Assembly: GCF_007829885.1 (NCBI RefSeq)
Contig: NZ_VIWW01000001.1
Location: 3,534,001 to 3,598,000 of the forward strand
Origin: Streptomyces brevispora
GTDB taxonomy: Bacteria > Actinomycetota > Actinomycetes > Streptomycetales > Streptomycetaceae
Length of the DNA stretch: 64,000 nucleotides
Direction: 5' to 3'
In this document: one piece after another, positions 17,017 through 25,866 of the stretch
Numbering within the stretch: position 1 is the first letter of the stretch
Layout of the letters: each line of letters starts with the position of its first letter
Position numbers and translations under genes: made by a program
The notes under the pieces: model-generated
The model's input: the letters and a program-made list of their open reading frames with translations, nothing else
Databases searched by the model: none
Told to the model about the DNA's origin: nothing

Positions 17017-19483
17017 TCACCAGGCGCCAGGCGTACTCCAGGGCGGCCGAGGCGATCACGGCGATGCCCACCGCCGTCCACGGCATCTGCGCACCCACCA
17101 GCTTCAGGGCGAAGAAGTTCTGCAGCCACGGCACCACGAGCACGACCAGGAACGCCAGGCCCATCGCGGCCACCAGGCAGATCCGCCACCAGGTGTAGGG
17201 GCGGGCGATGATCGCCAGGACCCACATCGAGACCAGGAACAGCGTGAGTGTGGCCGCGCTGGTCTCCGCGTCCAGCGAGCCGGGGCCCACGTAGTGGTGC
17301 CGGGCGAGCAGGTACGTCACGAAGGTGGCGACGGCCGCGATGGTGCCCGACGGGATCGAGTACCGCATGACGCGGCGTACGAAGTGCGGGTGCGCGCGTT
17401 CCTTGTTGGGGGCCAGGGCGAGGAAGAACGCCGGGATGCCGATCGTCAGCGTCGACAGCAGTGTCAGGTGCCGCGGCAGGAACGGGTACTCGACCTGGAA
17501 GCAGACCACCAGGATGGCCAGCAGCACCGAGTAGACGGTCTTCGTCAGGAACAGGGTGGCGACCCGGGTGATGTTGCCGATGACCCGGCGGCCCTCGGCG
17601 ACGACGGACGGCAGCGTCGCGAAGCTGTTGTTAAGCAGCACGATCTGGGCGACGGCCCTGGTCGCCTCCGAGCCGGAACCCATCGAGACGCCGATGTCGG
17701 CGTCCTTAAGGGCGAGGACGTCGTTGACCCCGTCGCCCGTCATCGCGACGGTGTGGCCTCGGGACTGGAGTGCGGCGACCATCTCCCGCTTCTGCTGCGG
17801 GGTGACGCGGCCGAAGACCGTGTTGTTCTCCATGGCCGTGGCCAGCTCGTCCGGGTCGGTGGGCAGCCGGCGCGCGTCCATGGTGTGTTCGGCGCCCGCC
17901 AGCCCGAGCTTCGCGGCGACGGCGCCGACCGAGACCGCGTTGTCGCCGGAGATCACCTTCGTGGCGACCCGCTGGTCGGCGAAGTAGGCGAGGGTCTCCC
18001 GTGCGTCGGGCCGCAGCCGCTGTTCCAGCACGATCAGCGCGCTGGGCAGGGCCCCGGCCGCGATGCCGGGCCCGTCGAGCGGGCCCTCGACGCGGGCCAG
18101 CAGCAGGACCCGCAGGCCCTGCTGGTTGAGCTGGTCGATCTCGGTGAGGGCCGGGTCCTCCTCGGGCAGCAGCACATCGGGGGCACCGAGCAGCCAGGCG
18201 GATGTCCGCCCGTCGTCCTCGTCGAAGGCGGCGCCGCTGTACTTGCGGGCCGAGGAGAACGGCAGCGCCTGCGTGATGCCCCAGTCCTTGCCGTCCGGGA
18301 CCGGGTAGGCGTCGATGATCGCCTGGAGGCTGGCGTTGGGCCGGGTGTCGGAGGCGCCGAGGGCGGCCAGCACCCGGTGCAGGTACGGCTCGTCCACGCC
18401 GTTCAGCGCGCGGACCTCGGTGACGTCCATGCCGCCCTCGGTGAGGGTGCCGGTCTTGTCCAGGCAGACGATGTCGACCCGGGCCAGGCCCTCGATGGCG
18501 GGGAGCTCCTGCACCAGGCACTGCTTGCGGCCCAGCCGTACGACGCCGATCGCGAAGGCGACCGAGGTGAGCAGGACCAGGCCCTCCGGGATCATCGGGA
18601 CGATGCCGCCGACGGTCCGGGCGATGGACTCCCTGAAGTTGTTGTCCTTCACCACCAGCTGGCTGAGGACCAGGCCGATCGCGGTCGGGATCATCATCCA
18701 GGTGACGTACTTGAGGATGGTGGAGATGCCGCTGCGCAGCTCGGACTGGACGAGCGTGAAGCGGGAGGCCTCCTCGGCGAGCTGTGCGGCGTAGGCCTCG
18801 CGGCCGACCTTGGTGGCGGCGAACGCCCCGCCGCCCGCGACCACGAAGCTGCCGGACATGACGGGGTCTCCGGGCCGTTTCAGTACCGGGTCGGCCTCGC
18901 CGGTGAGCAGTGATTCGTCGATCTCCAGGCTGTCGGCCTCGGCGACCCTGCCGTCCACGACGACCTTGTCGCCGGGGCCGAGCTCGACGAGATCGCCCAG
19001 GACGATCTCGGAGGTGGAGATCTCGGCCGCGACGCCGTCCCGCCGCACGGTGGGTTTGGCCTCGCCGATGACCGCGAGGCTGTCCAGGGTCTTCTTGGCC
19101 CGCCACTCCTGCACGATGCCGATGCCGGTGTTGGCGATGATCACGAAGCCGAAGAGGCTGTCCTGGATCGGCGCGACGAACAGCATGATCAGCCAGAGCA
19201 GGCCGATGATCAGGTTGAACCGGGTGAAGACGTTGGCGCGGACGATCTCGCTCATGGAGCGGGACGAGCGGACCGGGACGTCGTTGACCTCGCCGCGGGC
19301 GATGCGCTCGGCGACCTCGGCCGCGGTCAGCCCGCGCCCGGCGTCCGCCGGAGCCGGCAGTCCGACCGGGTGGACCGGGTCGAGCTCGCTCCCGGCGTCG
19401 ATCATCACCGGCCGGTCGGTGCCGGAAGGCCTTGAGGATCTGTTCGGCTCATCCCCGGAGGGGCCGTGTGCCCGCTGAGTCAT
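16997..19483 (-). CDS. Cation-translocating P-type ATPase, CtpE-like
   Basis: An 828-residue P-type ATPase. Motifs in order: actuator TGEADP (about 194-199, in place of TGES), helix-4 MIPEGL (about 297-302), phosphorylation site DKTGTLTE with Asp342, and hinge TGDGVND further on. The short N-terminus lacks heavy-metal CxxC domains and the C-terminal half has about six helices. This arrangement resembles mycobacterial CtpE, a calcium exporter or importer of the cytoplasmic membrane; calcium as substrate is an inference. ATG 19483 gives a hydrophilic leader of about 50 residues, so a later start is possible. Confidence 0.9.
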   Translation of the reverse strand: MTQRAHGPSGDEPNRSSRPSGTDRPVMIDAGSELDPVHPVGLPAPADAGRGLTAAEVAERIARGEVNDVPVRSSRSMSEIVRANVFTRFNLIIGLLWLIMLFVAPIQDSLFGFVIIANTGIGIVQEWRAKKTLDSLAVIGEAKPTVRRDGVAAEISTSEIVLGDLVELGPGDKVVVDGRVAEADSLEIDESLLTGEADPVLKRPGDPVMSGSFVVAGGGAFAATKVGREAYAAQLAEEASRFTLVQSELRSGISTILKYVTWMMIPTAIGLVLSQLVVKDNNFRESIARTVGGIVPMIPEGLVLLTSVAFAIGVVRLGRKQCLVQELPAIEGLARVDIVCLDKTGTLTEGGMDVTEVRALNGVDEPYLHRVLAALGASDTRPNASLQAIIDAYPVPDGKDWGITQALPFSSARKYSGAAFDEDDGRTSAWLLGAPDVLLPEEDPALTEIDQLNQQGLRVLLLARVEGPLDGPGIAAGALPSALIVLEQRLRPDARETLAYFADQRVATKVISGDNAVSVGAVAAKLGLAGAEHTMDARRLPTDPDELATAMENNTVFGRVTPQQKREMVAALQSRGHTVAMTGDGVNDVLALKDADIGVSMGSGSEATRAVAQIVLLNNSFATLPSVVAEGRRVIGNITRVATLFLTKTVYSVLLAILVVCFQVEYPFLPRHLTLLSTLTIGIPAFFLALAPNKERAHPHFVRRVMRYSIPSGTIAAVATFVTYLLARHHYVGPGSLDAETSAATLTLFLVSMWVLAIIARPYTWWRICLVAAMGLAFLVVLVVPWLQNFFALKLVGAQMPWTAVGIAVIASAALEYAWRLVSRRFPV

Positions 19484-19607
19484 GGTTCAGACGGTACGGG
19501 TGCAACGTCCGCTTCACCCGCCGGGGGTCCGAAGATCAGACCGGGGGAGGACGGGAATCGTCCCGTGGCAGTACGGCGAGGGGGGCCGCCCTCTGACTTT
19601 CGGCACT

Positions 19608-19685
19608 GGTGCGGGGCCGGATGCTCTGATCCCCGACGAGGGTGCGGGACCGGATGCTCTGATCCCCGACGAGGGCGCGGGGCCG
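19608..19685. repeat. 33-bp tandem repeat, 2.3 copies
   Basis: Two near-identical 33-base units (19608-19640 and 19641-19673, differing at one G/A position) start GGTGCGGG and end CCCCGACGAG. A 12-base start of a third copy follows to 19685. The block lies in the 233-base gap between the P-type ATPase gene and the DUF2530 gene. Although 33 is divisible by three, no supported gene reads through it. Confidence 0.8.
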
Positions 19686-19716
19686 TGAACGGGAGGTGGG
19701 GGCCGGTGCCGTGGTC

Positions 19717-20016
19717 TCAGGCGGTGGCGCCGGGGGTGTCCCCGGAGCAGTCCCGCGGGGCGGCGGCGCCAGCCGCGGCGGCCCGCTTGATCGCGGCGTC
19801 GCGTCCCCGCACGTACCAGATGCCGATCAGGCCGAGGCCCGCACCGGCCAGGCAGGTCCACACCCACCACAGGTGTCCGTGGTCGTCGAACCAGCCGTAG
19901 AACGGGAGCTGGACGAGGAAGAGGACGAACCAGAGGATCGTGCCGCCGGTGATGGTCGCGACGACAGGCCCCTCCAGGGGCTCGGGTGCCTCGTGCTTCG
20001 GTGTCCACTTCGCCAT
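19717..20016 (-). CDS. DUF2530 small membrane protein
   Basis: A 99-residue protein from ATG 20016. A hydrophilic start (MAKWTPKHEAPEPLEGPVVA) precedes two membrane helices (GTILWFVLFLVQLPFYGWF and LWWVWTCLAGAGLGLIGIWYV), and the tail begins RGRDAAIKRAAAAG. This matches the DUF2530 family of actinobacteria, of unknown function. It is transcribed away from the purine permease gene, and an AT-rich intergenic region separates them. Confidence 0.82.
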   Translation of the reverse strand: MAKWTPKHEAPEPLEGPVVATITGGTILWFVLFLVQLPFYGWFDDHGHLWWVWTCLAGAGLGLIGIWYVRGRDAAIKRAAAAGAAAPRDCSGDTPGATA

Positions 20017-20092
20017 GCGGTCAGTGTATGCGGCGTGTGCACATAGGCCGCCGGGTCAGTCGGCCCATGGGTCTACGCGCGGAGATAGCGAT

Positions 20093-20190
20093 CTTCGGCT
20101 TATGTATTCATACTGAATCTGCTTACGACTGACTTAAATTGTTCGTATGAAAGTCCAAAGCTGACCGCATTTAGTCTCCCTCTACATATG
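20093..20190. promoter_or_regulatory. AT-rich control region of the purine permease gene
   Basis: About 100 bases of strikingly low GC for this window, with short dyads ATTCA-TAC-TGAAT (about 20107-20119) and TTC-GTAT-GAA (about 20143-20152). It lies between the divergent DUF2530 and NCS2 genes. Promoter and operator sites are likely here. I could not fit a purine riboswitch fold by eye. Confidence 0.5.
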
Positions 20191-20203
20191 ACTGAGGTCC
20201 TAC

Positions 20204-21658
20204 ATGTCCTCCTCGGCCACTGCTCCGGTCGACTCCGATCAGCCCCCGGCTCCCCAGCCCTCGGGTGGCCTGGATCGTTTCTTCAAGATCTCCGAGCGGG
20301 GGTCGTCGGTCGCGCGTGAGATCCGCGGCGGATTCGCCACCTTCTTCGCGATGGCGTACATCATCGTGCTGAACCCGATCATCCTGGGCAGCGCGAAGGA
20401 CATGTACGGTCACCAGCTCGACGGTGGCCAGCTGGTCACCGCGACGGTGCTGGTCGCGGCCTTCTCCACCCTCCTCATGGGCGTCATCGGCAACGTGCCG
20501 ATCGCGCTGGCCGCGGGCCTCGGCGTCAACACCGTCGTCGCCCTCCAGCTCGCCCCCCGGATGAGCTGGCCCGACGCGATGGGCATGGTCGTCCTCGCGG
20601 GCGTCGTGGTCATGCTGCTGGTCGCGACCGGGCTGCGGGAACGCGTGATGAACGCCGTACCGACCTCGCTCCGCAAGGGCATCGCGATCGGCATCGGCCT
20701 CTTCATCCTGCTGATCGGCCTGGTCGACTCGGGCTTCGTCTCCCGCATCCCGGACGCCGCGCACACCACCGTCCCGCTCCAGCTCGGCCACGACGGCCAC
20801 CTCAACGGCTGGCCGGTCCTGGTCTTCGTCCTCGGCGCGCTGCTCACCCTCGCGCTGATCGTCCGCAAGATGCCGGGCGCGATCCTGATCTCCATCGTGG
20901 CGATGACGGTCGTCGCGCTGGTCATCGACGCGATCGCGGACCTGCCGGCCGACGCCTGGGGTCTGACCGTCCCGCAGTGGCCGGGCAATCCGGTCGCCAC
21001 CCCGGACTTCGGGCTGATCGGCGAGGTCAGCCTGTTCGGCGGCTTCGGCAAGGTCGGCGTACTGACCGGCATCCTGTTCGTCTTCACCGTGCTGCTGTCC
21101 TGCTTCTTCGACGCGATGGGCACCATCCTCGGCGTCGGCGACGAGGCCAAGCTGACGGACAAGGACGGCAACTTCCCCGGCATCAACAAGGTGCTGTTCG
21201 TCGACGGCATCGCGGTCGCCGCCGGCGGTGCGAGCTCCGCCTCGGCGGGCACCTGCTTCGTGGAGTCCACGGCGGGCGTCGGCGAGGGGGCCCGCACGGG
21301 CTTCGCGAGCGTCGTGACGGGTCTGCTGTTCACGGCAGCACTGTTCCTGACACCACTGGCGACGATGGTCCCCTCGCAGGCGGCCACTCCGGCGCTGCTC
21401 GCGGTGGGCTTCCTGATCATCGCGGGCTCGGTGCGGGACATCGACTGGAGCGACTACACGCTCTCGATCCCGGCCTTCCTCGCCATGGTGATGATGCCGT
21501 TCACGTACTCGATCACCAACGGCATCGGCATCGGCTTCATCACGTTCTGCGTGCTGCGGCTGGCCGCCGGGCGCGGTCGCTCGGTGCCCGTGGCCATGTA
21601 CGTGGTGTCGGCGGTCTTCGTCTTCTACTACGCGATGCCGGCGCTCGGCCTCACGTGA
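20204..21658 (+). CDS. NCS2-family purine permease (AzgA-like)
   Basis: A 484-residue permease with about twelve to thirteen helices, from ATG 20204 with GAGG six bases upstream. AzgA-type features are LDRFFKISERGSSVAREIRGGFATF, the helix-1 motif MAYIIVLNP, GLGVNTVVAL, and the half-helix region GGASSASAGTCFVESTAGVGEGARTG, which carries the conserved Glu of the substrate site. It is expected to import hypoxanthine, guanine or adenine by proton symport. The N-terminal 25 residues are a disordered Ser/Pro leader. It is monocistronic, ending 28 bases from a convergent gene. Confidence 0.92.
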   Translation: MSSSATAPVDSDQPPAPQPSGGLDRFFKISERGSSVAREIRGGFATFFAMAYIIVLNPIILGSAKDMYGHQLDGGQLVTATVLVAAFSTLLMGVIGNVPIALAAGLGVNTVVALQLAPRMSWPDAMGMVVLAGVVVMLLVATGLRERVMNAVPTSLRKGIAIGIGLFILLIGLVDSGFVSRIPDAAHTTVPLQLGHDGHLNGWPVLVFVLGALLTLALIVRKMPGAILISIVAMTVVALVIDAIADLPADAWGLTVPQWPGNPVATPDFGLIGEVSLFGGFGKVGVLTGILFVFTVLLSCFFDAMGTILGVGDEAKLTDKDGNFPGINKVLFVDGIAVAAGGASSASAGTCFVESTAGVGEGARTGFASVVTGLLFTAALFLTPLATMVPSQAATPALLAVGFLIIAGSVRDIDWSDYTLSIPAFLAMVMMPFTYSITNGIGIGFITFCVLRLAAGRGRSVPVAMYVVSAVFVFYYAMPALGLT

Positions 21659-21686
21659 TCCCTTCGCGGGCGCACGGCCGGCGGGG

Positions 21687-21896
21687 TCAGGTGACCTCGT
21701 CGGCCGTGACTCCTTCTTCCGCCCCGTAGAACTTCTCTGTCTCGTCGACGGCCGCCTGGAAGCGCTCGTCGAAGTCGTCGCGAATGAGCGTCCGGACCAC
21801 ATAGTCCTGGACGCTCATTCCGCGTTTGGCCGCGTGCCGCTTGAGCCGGTCGAGCAGCTCACCGTCTATCCGCAGGCTGAGCACTGTCGATCCCAT
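21687..21896 (-). CDS. Ribbon-helix-helix DNA-binding protein
   Basis: A 69-residue protein from ATG 21896. GSTVLSLRIDGELLDRLKRHAAKRGMSVQDYVVRTLI is a ribbon-helix-helix fold: a strand whose residues enter the DNA major groove, then two helices. The acidic tail is FDERFQAAVDETEKFYGAE. A GGAGG lies 17 bases upstream of ATG, so the true start may be slightly earlier (a CTG). Such proteins are usually small dimeric repressors or antitoxins. No toxin gene is adjacent, so a repressor is more likely. Confidence 0.82.
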   Translation of the reverse strand: MGSTVLSLRIDGELLDRLKRHAAKRGMSVQDYVVRTLIRDDFDERFQAAVDETEKFYGAEEGVTADEVT

Positions 21897-21995
21897 GGCA
21901 TGCAGGGTTACGTCCTCCGGGCCCGACACGCGTGACTTTTCGCAGCCGACTCACTCGTTTGGGTGATCGATTGGTGATTCGGCTCTCGCGCGTGT

Positions 21996-22031
21996 ACCAC
22001 CGAGTGGTCTTTAGGGTAGGTAATGAGTTAC
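21996..22031. promoter_or_regulatory. Two short dyads before the MarR gene
   Basis: ACCAC-CGA-GTGGT (21996-22008) is a perfect 5-bp dyad, and GTAA-TGAG-TTAC follows at 22020-22031, only 11 bases before the MarR start. MarR proteins commonly repress their own promoter through such dyads, so these are candidate operators. Confidence 0.45.
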
Positions 22032-22041
22032 GCTAATAAAC

Positions 22042-22482
22042 ATGCCTGACCTGATCCACGACGGCGACAGTGCCGCCGCCGTGAGCTCCCTTCGCTCCGC
22101 CGTGATGCTGCTCGGCCGGCGCCTCAAGCACCAGCGCGTCGACGAGTCGCTGAGCCCCACCGAGATGTCGGTGCTCGGCACGCTCGCCCGCTGCGGTTCG
22201 GCCACCCCCGGTGAGCTGGCCCGCAAGGAGCACGTACAGCCGCCGTCGATGACCCGCATCGTCGCGCTGCTGGAAGCAAAGGGACTCGTCAGACTGGAAC
22301 CGCACCCCGATGACCGTCGTCAGAAGATGGTCAGCCAGACCGAGCAGGCCGAGGCCATGCTCGCCGAGAGCCGCTCCAAGCGGAACGCCTGGCTGACCAC
22401 CCTCGCCGAAGGCCTGGACGAGGACGAGTGGGAGACGCTGCGCAACGCGGCGCCCGTGCTGGAGAAGCTCGCCCACCTGTAG
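22042..22482 (+). CDS. MarR-family transcriptional regulator
   Basis: A 146-residue winged-helix regulator. The core is LSPTEMSVLGTLARCGSATP, GELARKEHVQPPSMTRIVALLE (recognition helix) and a wing with DPDDRRQ-type HPDDRRQKMVSQTEQ. Terminal helices supply the dimer interface. The MFS gene starts 95 bases downstream on the same strand. The usual arrangement is a MarR repressor of an exporter whose ligand is a phenolic or drug-like compound. Confidence 0.92.
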   Translation: MPDLIHDGDSAAAVSSLRSAVMLLGRRLKHQRVDESLSPTEMSVLGTLARCGSATPGELARKEHVQPPSMTRIVALLEAKGLVRLEPHPDDRRQKMVSQTEQAEAMLAESRSKRNAWLTTLAEGLDEDEWETLRNAAPVLEKLAHL

Positions 22483-22577
22483 CGGAGCGGGCCGCGCCGG
22501 ACCGGAACCGGCGCACCGCCCCACCGCCGCATCCCCGTCAGCCCGCGCAGCGTCCACGCCCGAGGAGGCGAACCCTT

Positions 22578-23912
22578 TTGAGTACGGGATCCGGAGCAGA
22601 CTCCGCCCCCGCACCGACTTCCACCCACGAGAGCAAGCCCGGCGGGACCTTCTCGTCGCTGAAGATCCGTAACTACCGCCTGTTCGCCACGGGCGCCGTG
22701 ATCTCCAACACCGGTACCTGGATGTCCCGCATCACGCAGGACTGGCTCGTCCTGAGCCTCACCGGGTCCGCCGCCGCCGTCGGCATCACCACGGCCCTCC
22801 AGTTCCTCCCCATGCTGCTCTTCGGCCTGTACGGCGGCGTCATCGCCGACCGTCTCCCGAAGCGCAAGCTCCTGCTCTTCAGCCAGGCCGCGCTCGGCCT
22901 GTGCGGTGTCGCGCTCGCGGTGCTCACGCTCTCCGGCGTGGTCCAGGTGTGGCACGTCTACCTGATCGCCTTCCTGCTCGGCATGGTCACGGTCGTGGAC
23001 AACCCGGCCCGCCAGTCGTTCGTCTCCGAGATGGTCGGCCCCGCCCAGCTGCGGAACGCGGTCAGCCTGAACTCGGCGAACTTCCAGTCCGCCCGGCTCA
23101 TCGGCCCCGCCGTCGCGGGTGTGCTGATCACCACGGTCGGCAGCGGCTGGGCCTTCATGTTCAACGGCCTGTCGTTCCTCGCACCGCTCGTCGGCCTGCT
23201 GATGATGCGTACGAGCGAGCTGCACAAGGCTGTTGTCGTACCGCGCGCCAAGGGGCAGCTGCGCGAAGGGCTGCGCTACGTCTCCGGCCGTCCGGATCTG
23301 ATCTGGCCGATCGTCCTCGTCGGCTTCGTCGGCACCTTCGGCTTCAACTTCCCGATCTATCTGACGGCCTTCGCGGACGAGATCTTCCACGGCGGCGCCG
23401 GGATGTACTCGTTCTTCAACATCCTGATGGCCGCCGGTTCCCTCGTCGGGGCCCTGCTCGCCGCCCGCCGTCGCTCCTCGCGGCTGCGGACGCTGGTCCT
23501 CGCGGGCTCCGTCTTCGGCGCGCTGGAGATCATCGCCTCCGTCTCGCCGTCCGTCTGGCTGTTCTCGATCCTGCTCGTCCCGATCGGCATGATCGGTCTG
23601 ACGACCAACATCATCGCGAACACCAGCGTCCAGATGGCGGCCGACCCGGCCATGCGCGGCCGGGTGATGAGCCTGTACATGATGGTCTTCGCCGGCGGTA
23701 CGCCGGTGGGCGCCCCGATCGTCGGCTGGATCAGTGACGGGTACGGCGTCCGGACCGGTATGGCGGTCGGCGGTGCGTTCTCCCTGGTGGCCGCGCTCGG
23801 CGTCGGCTTCATGCTGGCCCGCGTCGGCGGCCTGCGCCTCCAGGTCGACCTGCGCCCCGGCCGCCGGCGCGTGCGGTTCGTCCCGCGCGAGCAGCTGGCC
23901 ACGGCGGCCTGA
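22578..23912 (+). CDS. MFS transporter, ENTS-like
   Basis: A 444-residue permease from TTG 22578, chosen because GAGGAGG is nine bases upstream and the preceding frame is arginine/proline-rich noise. About twelve helices; SLKIRNYRLFATGAVISNTGTWMSRITQDWLVLSLTGS and GLYGGVIADRLPKRKLLLFSQ are typical of the ENTS/DHA3 branch, which exports drugs or siderophores. It ends with a basic tail (RPGRRRVRFVPREQ). Probably regulated by the MarR protein encoded just upstream, and followed by a strong terminator. Confidence 0.9.
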   Translation: MSTGSGADSAPAPTSTHESKPGGTFSSLKIRNYRLFATGAVISNTGTWMSRITQDWLVLSLTGSAAAVGITTALQFLPMLLFGLYGGVIADRLPKRKLLLFSQAALGLCGVALAVLTLSGVVQVWHVYLIAFLLGMVTVVDNPARQSFVSEMVGPAQLRNAVSLNSANFQSARLIGPAVAGVLITTVGSGWAFMFNGLSFLAPLVGLLMMRTSELHKAVVVPRAKGQLREGLRYVSGRPDLIWPIVLVGFVGTFGFNFPIYLTAFADEIFHGGAGMYSFFNILMAAGSLVGALLAARRRSSRLRTLVLAGSVFGALEIIASVSPSVWLFSILLVPIGMIGLTTNIIANTSVQMAADPAMRGRVMSLYMMVFAGGTPVGAPIVGWISDGYGVRTGMAVGGAFSLVAALGVGFMLARVGGLRLQVDLRPGRRRVRFVPREQLATAA

Positions 23913-23937
23913 GCACCGCCGGTCGTACCTACGCGAT

Positions 23938-23974
23938 CACGGCCCCGACCGGGTATCCCCGGTACGGGGCCGTG
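23938..23974. terminator. Strong terminator after the MFS gene
   Basis: CACGGCCCCG (23938-23947) pairs perfectly with CGGGGCCGTG (23965-23974), and an inner CCGGG/CCCGG stem extends it around TATC. Only one base bulges. This is one of the strongest hairpins in the window and lies 26 bases past the MFS stop codon. Confidence 0.85.
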
Positions 23975-24039
23975 GCACGTGCGGGGGACTTCCCGAAGAC
24001 CGCCCCGGGGTGCGGCCGGGGCGGTGCGACACTCGCCCC

Positions 24040-24612
24040 ATGAGCCGCACGAGACTCTTCACCGCCGTGCTGCCGCCGGACCCCGCCCTGCGGGAACTCC
24101 GCCGTGCGGTGGCCCCGCTCCACGCCCTGCCCGGCGCCGACGCGCTGCGCTGGACCGGCCCGGCCGGCCGGCACTTCACCCTGGCCTTCCTCGGAAACGT
24201 CGACGAGGAGGTGCTGCCCGATCTGTACAGCCGGCTGGAGCGGGCCGCCCACCGCACCCCGGCGTTCCCGCTGCGCGTCCACGGGGCCGGCCGGTTCGGC
24301 GGGCGGGTCCTGTGGGCGGGGGCCGCGGGCGACCTGGACACCATGCGGCTGCTGGCCGAACGCGCCCACGCCGCCGCCCGCCGGGCCGGGCTCCCGATGG
24401 AGGAGCACCGCCGCTACACCCCGCACCTCACCCTCGCCCGCAGCCGCGACGAAGCGGATCTGGCCCCGTTCACCGCGGCCCTGGGGGGCTTCGAGGGCAT
24501 GCGCTGGGAGACCGGTGAGCTCAGCCTCGTACGCAGCGATCTGCCGGTGGACGGGGTGCCGGGGGAGCAGCCGCGGTACGAGGTGGTGCGGGCCTGGCCG
24601 CTGGGCCGGTGA
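24040..24612 (+). CDS. thpR: RNA 2',3'-cyclic phosphodiesterase (LigT/ThpR)
   Basis: A 190-residue 2H-phosphoesterase from ATG 24040. The two catalytic HxT motifs are visible: HFTLAFLGNVDE in the first half and HLTLARSR in the second. The start RLFTAVLPPDPALRELRRAV and a late LVRSDL are typical of ThpR. It opens 2',3'-cyclic phosphates on RNA; the physiological RNA is uncertain. There is no obvious ribosome site, so it may be leaderless or read from an upstream transcript. Confidence 0.92.
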   Translation: MSRTRLFTAVLPPDPALRELRRAVAPLHALPGADALRWTGPAGRHFTLAFLGNVDEEVLPDLYSRLERAAHRTPAFPLRVHGAGRFGGRVLWAGAAGDLDTMRLLAERAHAAARRAGLPMEEHRRYTPHLTLARSRDEADLAPFTAALGGFEGMRWETGELSLVRSDLPVDGVPGEQPRYEVVRAWPLGR

Positions 24613-24634
24613 GCGGGGCGGTTACGCTCGTCGG

Positions 24635-24721
24635 GTGGACCCCAAGACCAGAAACCGCATTATGGCGGCCGTGCTCGTGCTGATGTTCGTCGTCGTCGCA
24701 GCGGCGGCCGCCCTCGGCTGA
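24635..24721 (+). CDS. 28-residue single-helix membrane peptide
   Basis: GTG 24635 opens a 28-codon frame reading MDPKTRNRIMAAVLVLMFVV followed by AAAAALG. A short basic head precedes one membrane helix and a stop. It starts 22 bases after thpR on the same strand. The composition is convincingly that of a membrane micropeptide, and I recall similar tiny proteins in Streptomyces annotation. Function unknown; gene finders usually miss it. Confidence 0.62.
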   Translation: MDPKTRNRIMAAVLVLMFVVVAAAAALG

Positions 24722-24756
24722 TCAGCCTGCCGGGGCGGCCGCACGCGAGCCCGTAC

Positions 24757-25752
24757 CTACCAGGCGAAGTTCTCCGGCGACGGGCCCGGACCGGGGAAGA
24801 TCCCGTCCAGCGCGGTCAGCACCTCGTCCGACAGCTCCAGCTCCACGGCGCGCAGCGCGGAGTCGAGCTGCTCACGCGTACGCGGACCCGAGATCGGGCC
24901 GGTGACGCCGGGCCGGGTCAGCAGCCAGGCCAGACCGGCCTCGCCGGGCTCCAGACCGTGCTTCTCCAGCAGGTCCTCGTACGCCTGGACCTGCGCCCGC
25001 ACCTTCGGGTCGGCGAGCGCCTCGGCGGAGCGGCCCGAGGTGGACCGGGCGCCGCCGCCCTCGCGCTCCTTGCGGAGCGCGCCACCGAGCAGCCCGCCGT
25101 GCAGCGGCGACCACGGAATGACGCCGAGGCCGTACTCCTGGGCGGCCGGGATGACCTCCATCTCGGCACCCCGCTCCATCAGGTTGTAGATGCACTGCTC
25201 GCTGACCAGGCCGTAGCTGCCGCGCTGCCGGGCGACCTCATTGGCCTGGGCGATCTTGTAACCCGCGAAGTTGGACGAGCCCGCGTAGAGGATCTTGCCC
25301 TGCTGGATCAGTACGTCGATGGCCTGCCAGATCTCCTCGATCGGGGTGGACCGGTCGACGTGGTGGAACTGGTAGAGGTCGATGTGGTCCGTCTGCAGCC
25401 GCTTCAGGCTGGCGTCCACGGCCCGGCGGATGTTGAGCGCGGACAGCTTGTCGTGGTTGGGCCACGCCTCGCCGTCGGCGCCCATGTTGCCGTAGACCTT
25501 GGTGGCGAGGACGACCTTGTCGCGGCGGTCGCCGCCCTGGGCGAACCAGGTGCCGAGGATCTCCTCGGTACGGCCCTTGTTCTCACCCCAGCCGTAGACG
25601 TTCGCCGTGTCGAAGAAATTGACGCCCGCGTCCAGGGCGGCGTCCATGAGCGTGTGGCTGTCGCTCTCGTTGGTCTGGGGGCCGAAGTTCATCGTCCCCA
25701 GGACGAGGCGGCTGACTTTGAGTCCGGTGCGTCCGAGCTGCGTGTACTTCAT
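24757..25752 (-). CDS. Aldo/keto reductase
   Basis: A 331-residue TIM-barrel oxidoreductase of the AKR superfamily (YajO/Tas-like group). The catalytic tetrad is visible: Asp48, Tyr53 (in NVYGWGE), Lys85 (in ATKVYG) and a His at about 130 (QFHHVD). NADPH-site segments are SNFAGYKIAQA and a late SGPRTREQLDSAL. It would reduce aldehydes or ketones; the substrate is not evident. ATG 25752 starts MKYTQLGRTGLKVSRL, a canonical AKR beginning. It is probably a single gene. Confidence 0.93.
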   Translation of the reverse strand: MKYTQLGRTGLKVSRLVLGTMNFGPQTNESDSHTLMDAALDAGVNFFDTANVYGWGENKGRTEEILGTWFAQGGDRRDKVVLATKVYGNMGADGEAWPNHDKLSALNIRRAVDASLKRLQTDHIDLYQFHHVDRSTPIEEIWQAIDVLIQQGKILYAGSSNFAGYKIAQANEVARQRGSYGLVSEQCIYNLMERGAEMEVIPAAQEYGLGVIPWSPLHGGLLGGALRKEREGGGARSTSGRSAEALADPKVRAQVQAYEDLLEKHGLEPGEAGLAWLLTRPGVTGPISGPRTREQLDSALRAVELELSDEVLTALDGIFPGPGPSPENFAW

Positions 25753-25866
25753 GGGGCCAAGCCAACTCCTTCGAGTCCGCTCGAAGCAAGAGCGGATGCC
25801 CGAGGCGCGGCGGACTCCCCCGGTCCGCCGCCCGCCGGGCGCCCCGCTCCGGCCGTACCGGGCCCG

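Noticed and set aside
19466..19900. Open frames through the 33-bp repeat that would encode 11-residue repeats
   Set aside because: Repeats translate to CSDPRRG- or SSGIRASGPAP-type strings only because 33 is divisible by three; no start context, and they overlap the DUF2530 gene.
20041..20203. Purine riboswitch before the NCS2 permease
   Set aside because: I could not identify the conserved three-way-junction core or loop sequences; left as an AT-rich control region.
21687..21896. Toxin-antitoxin module around the ribbon-helix-helix gene
   Set aside because: No toxin-like gene is adjacent; the neighbours are a permease and a divergent MarR gene.
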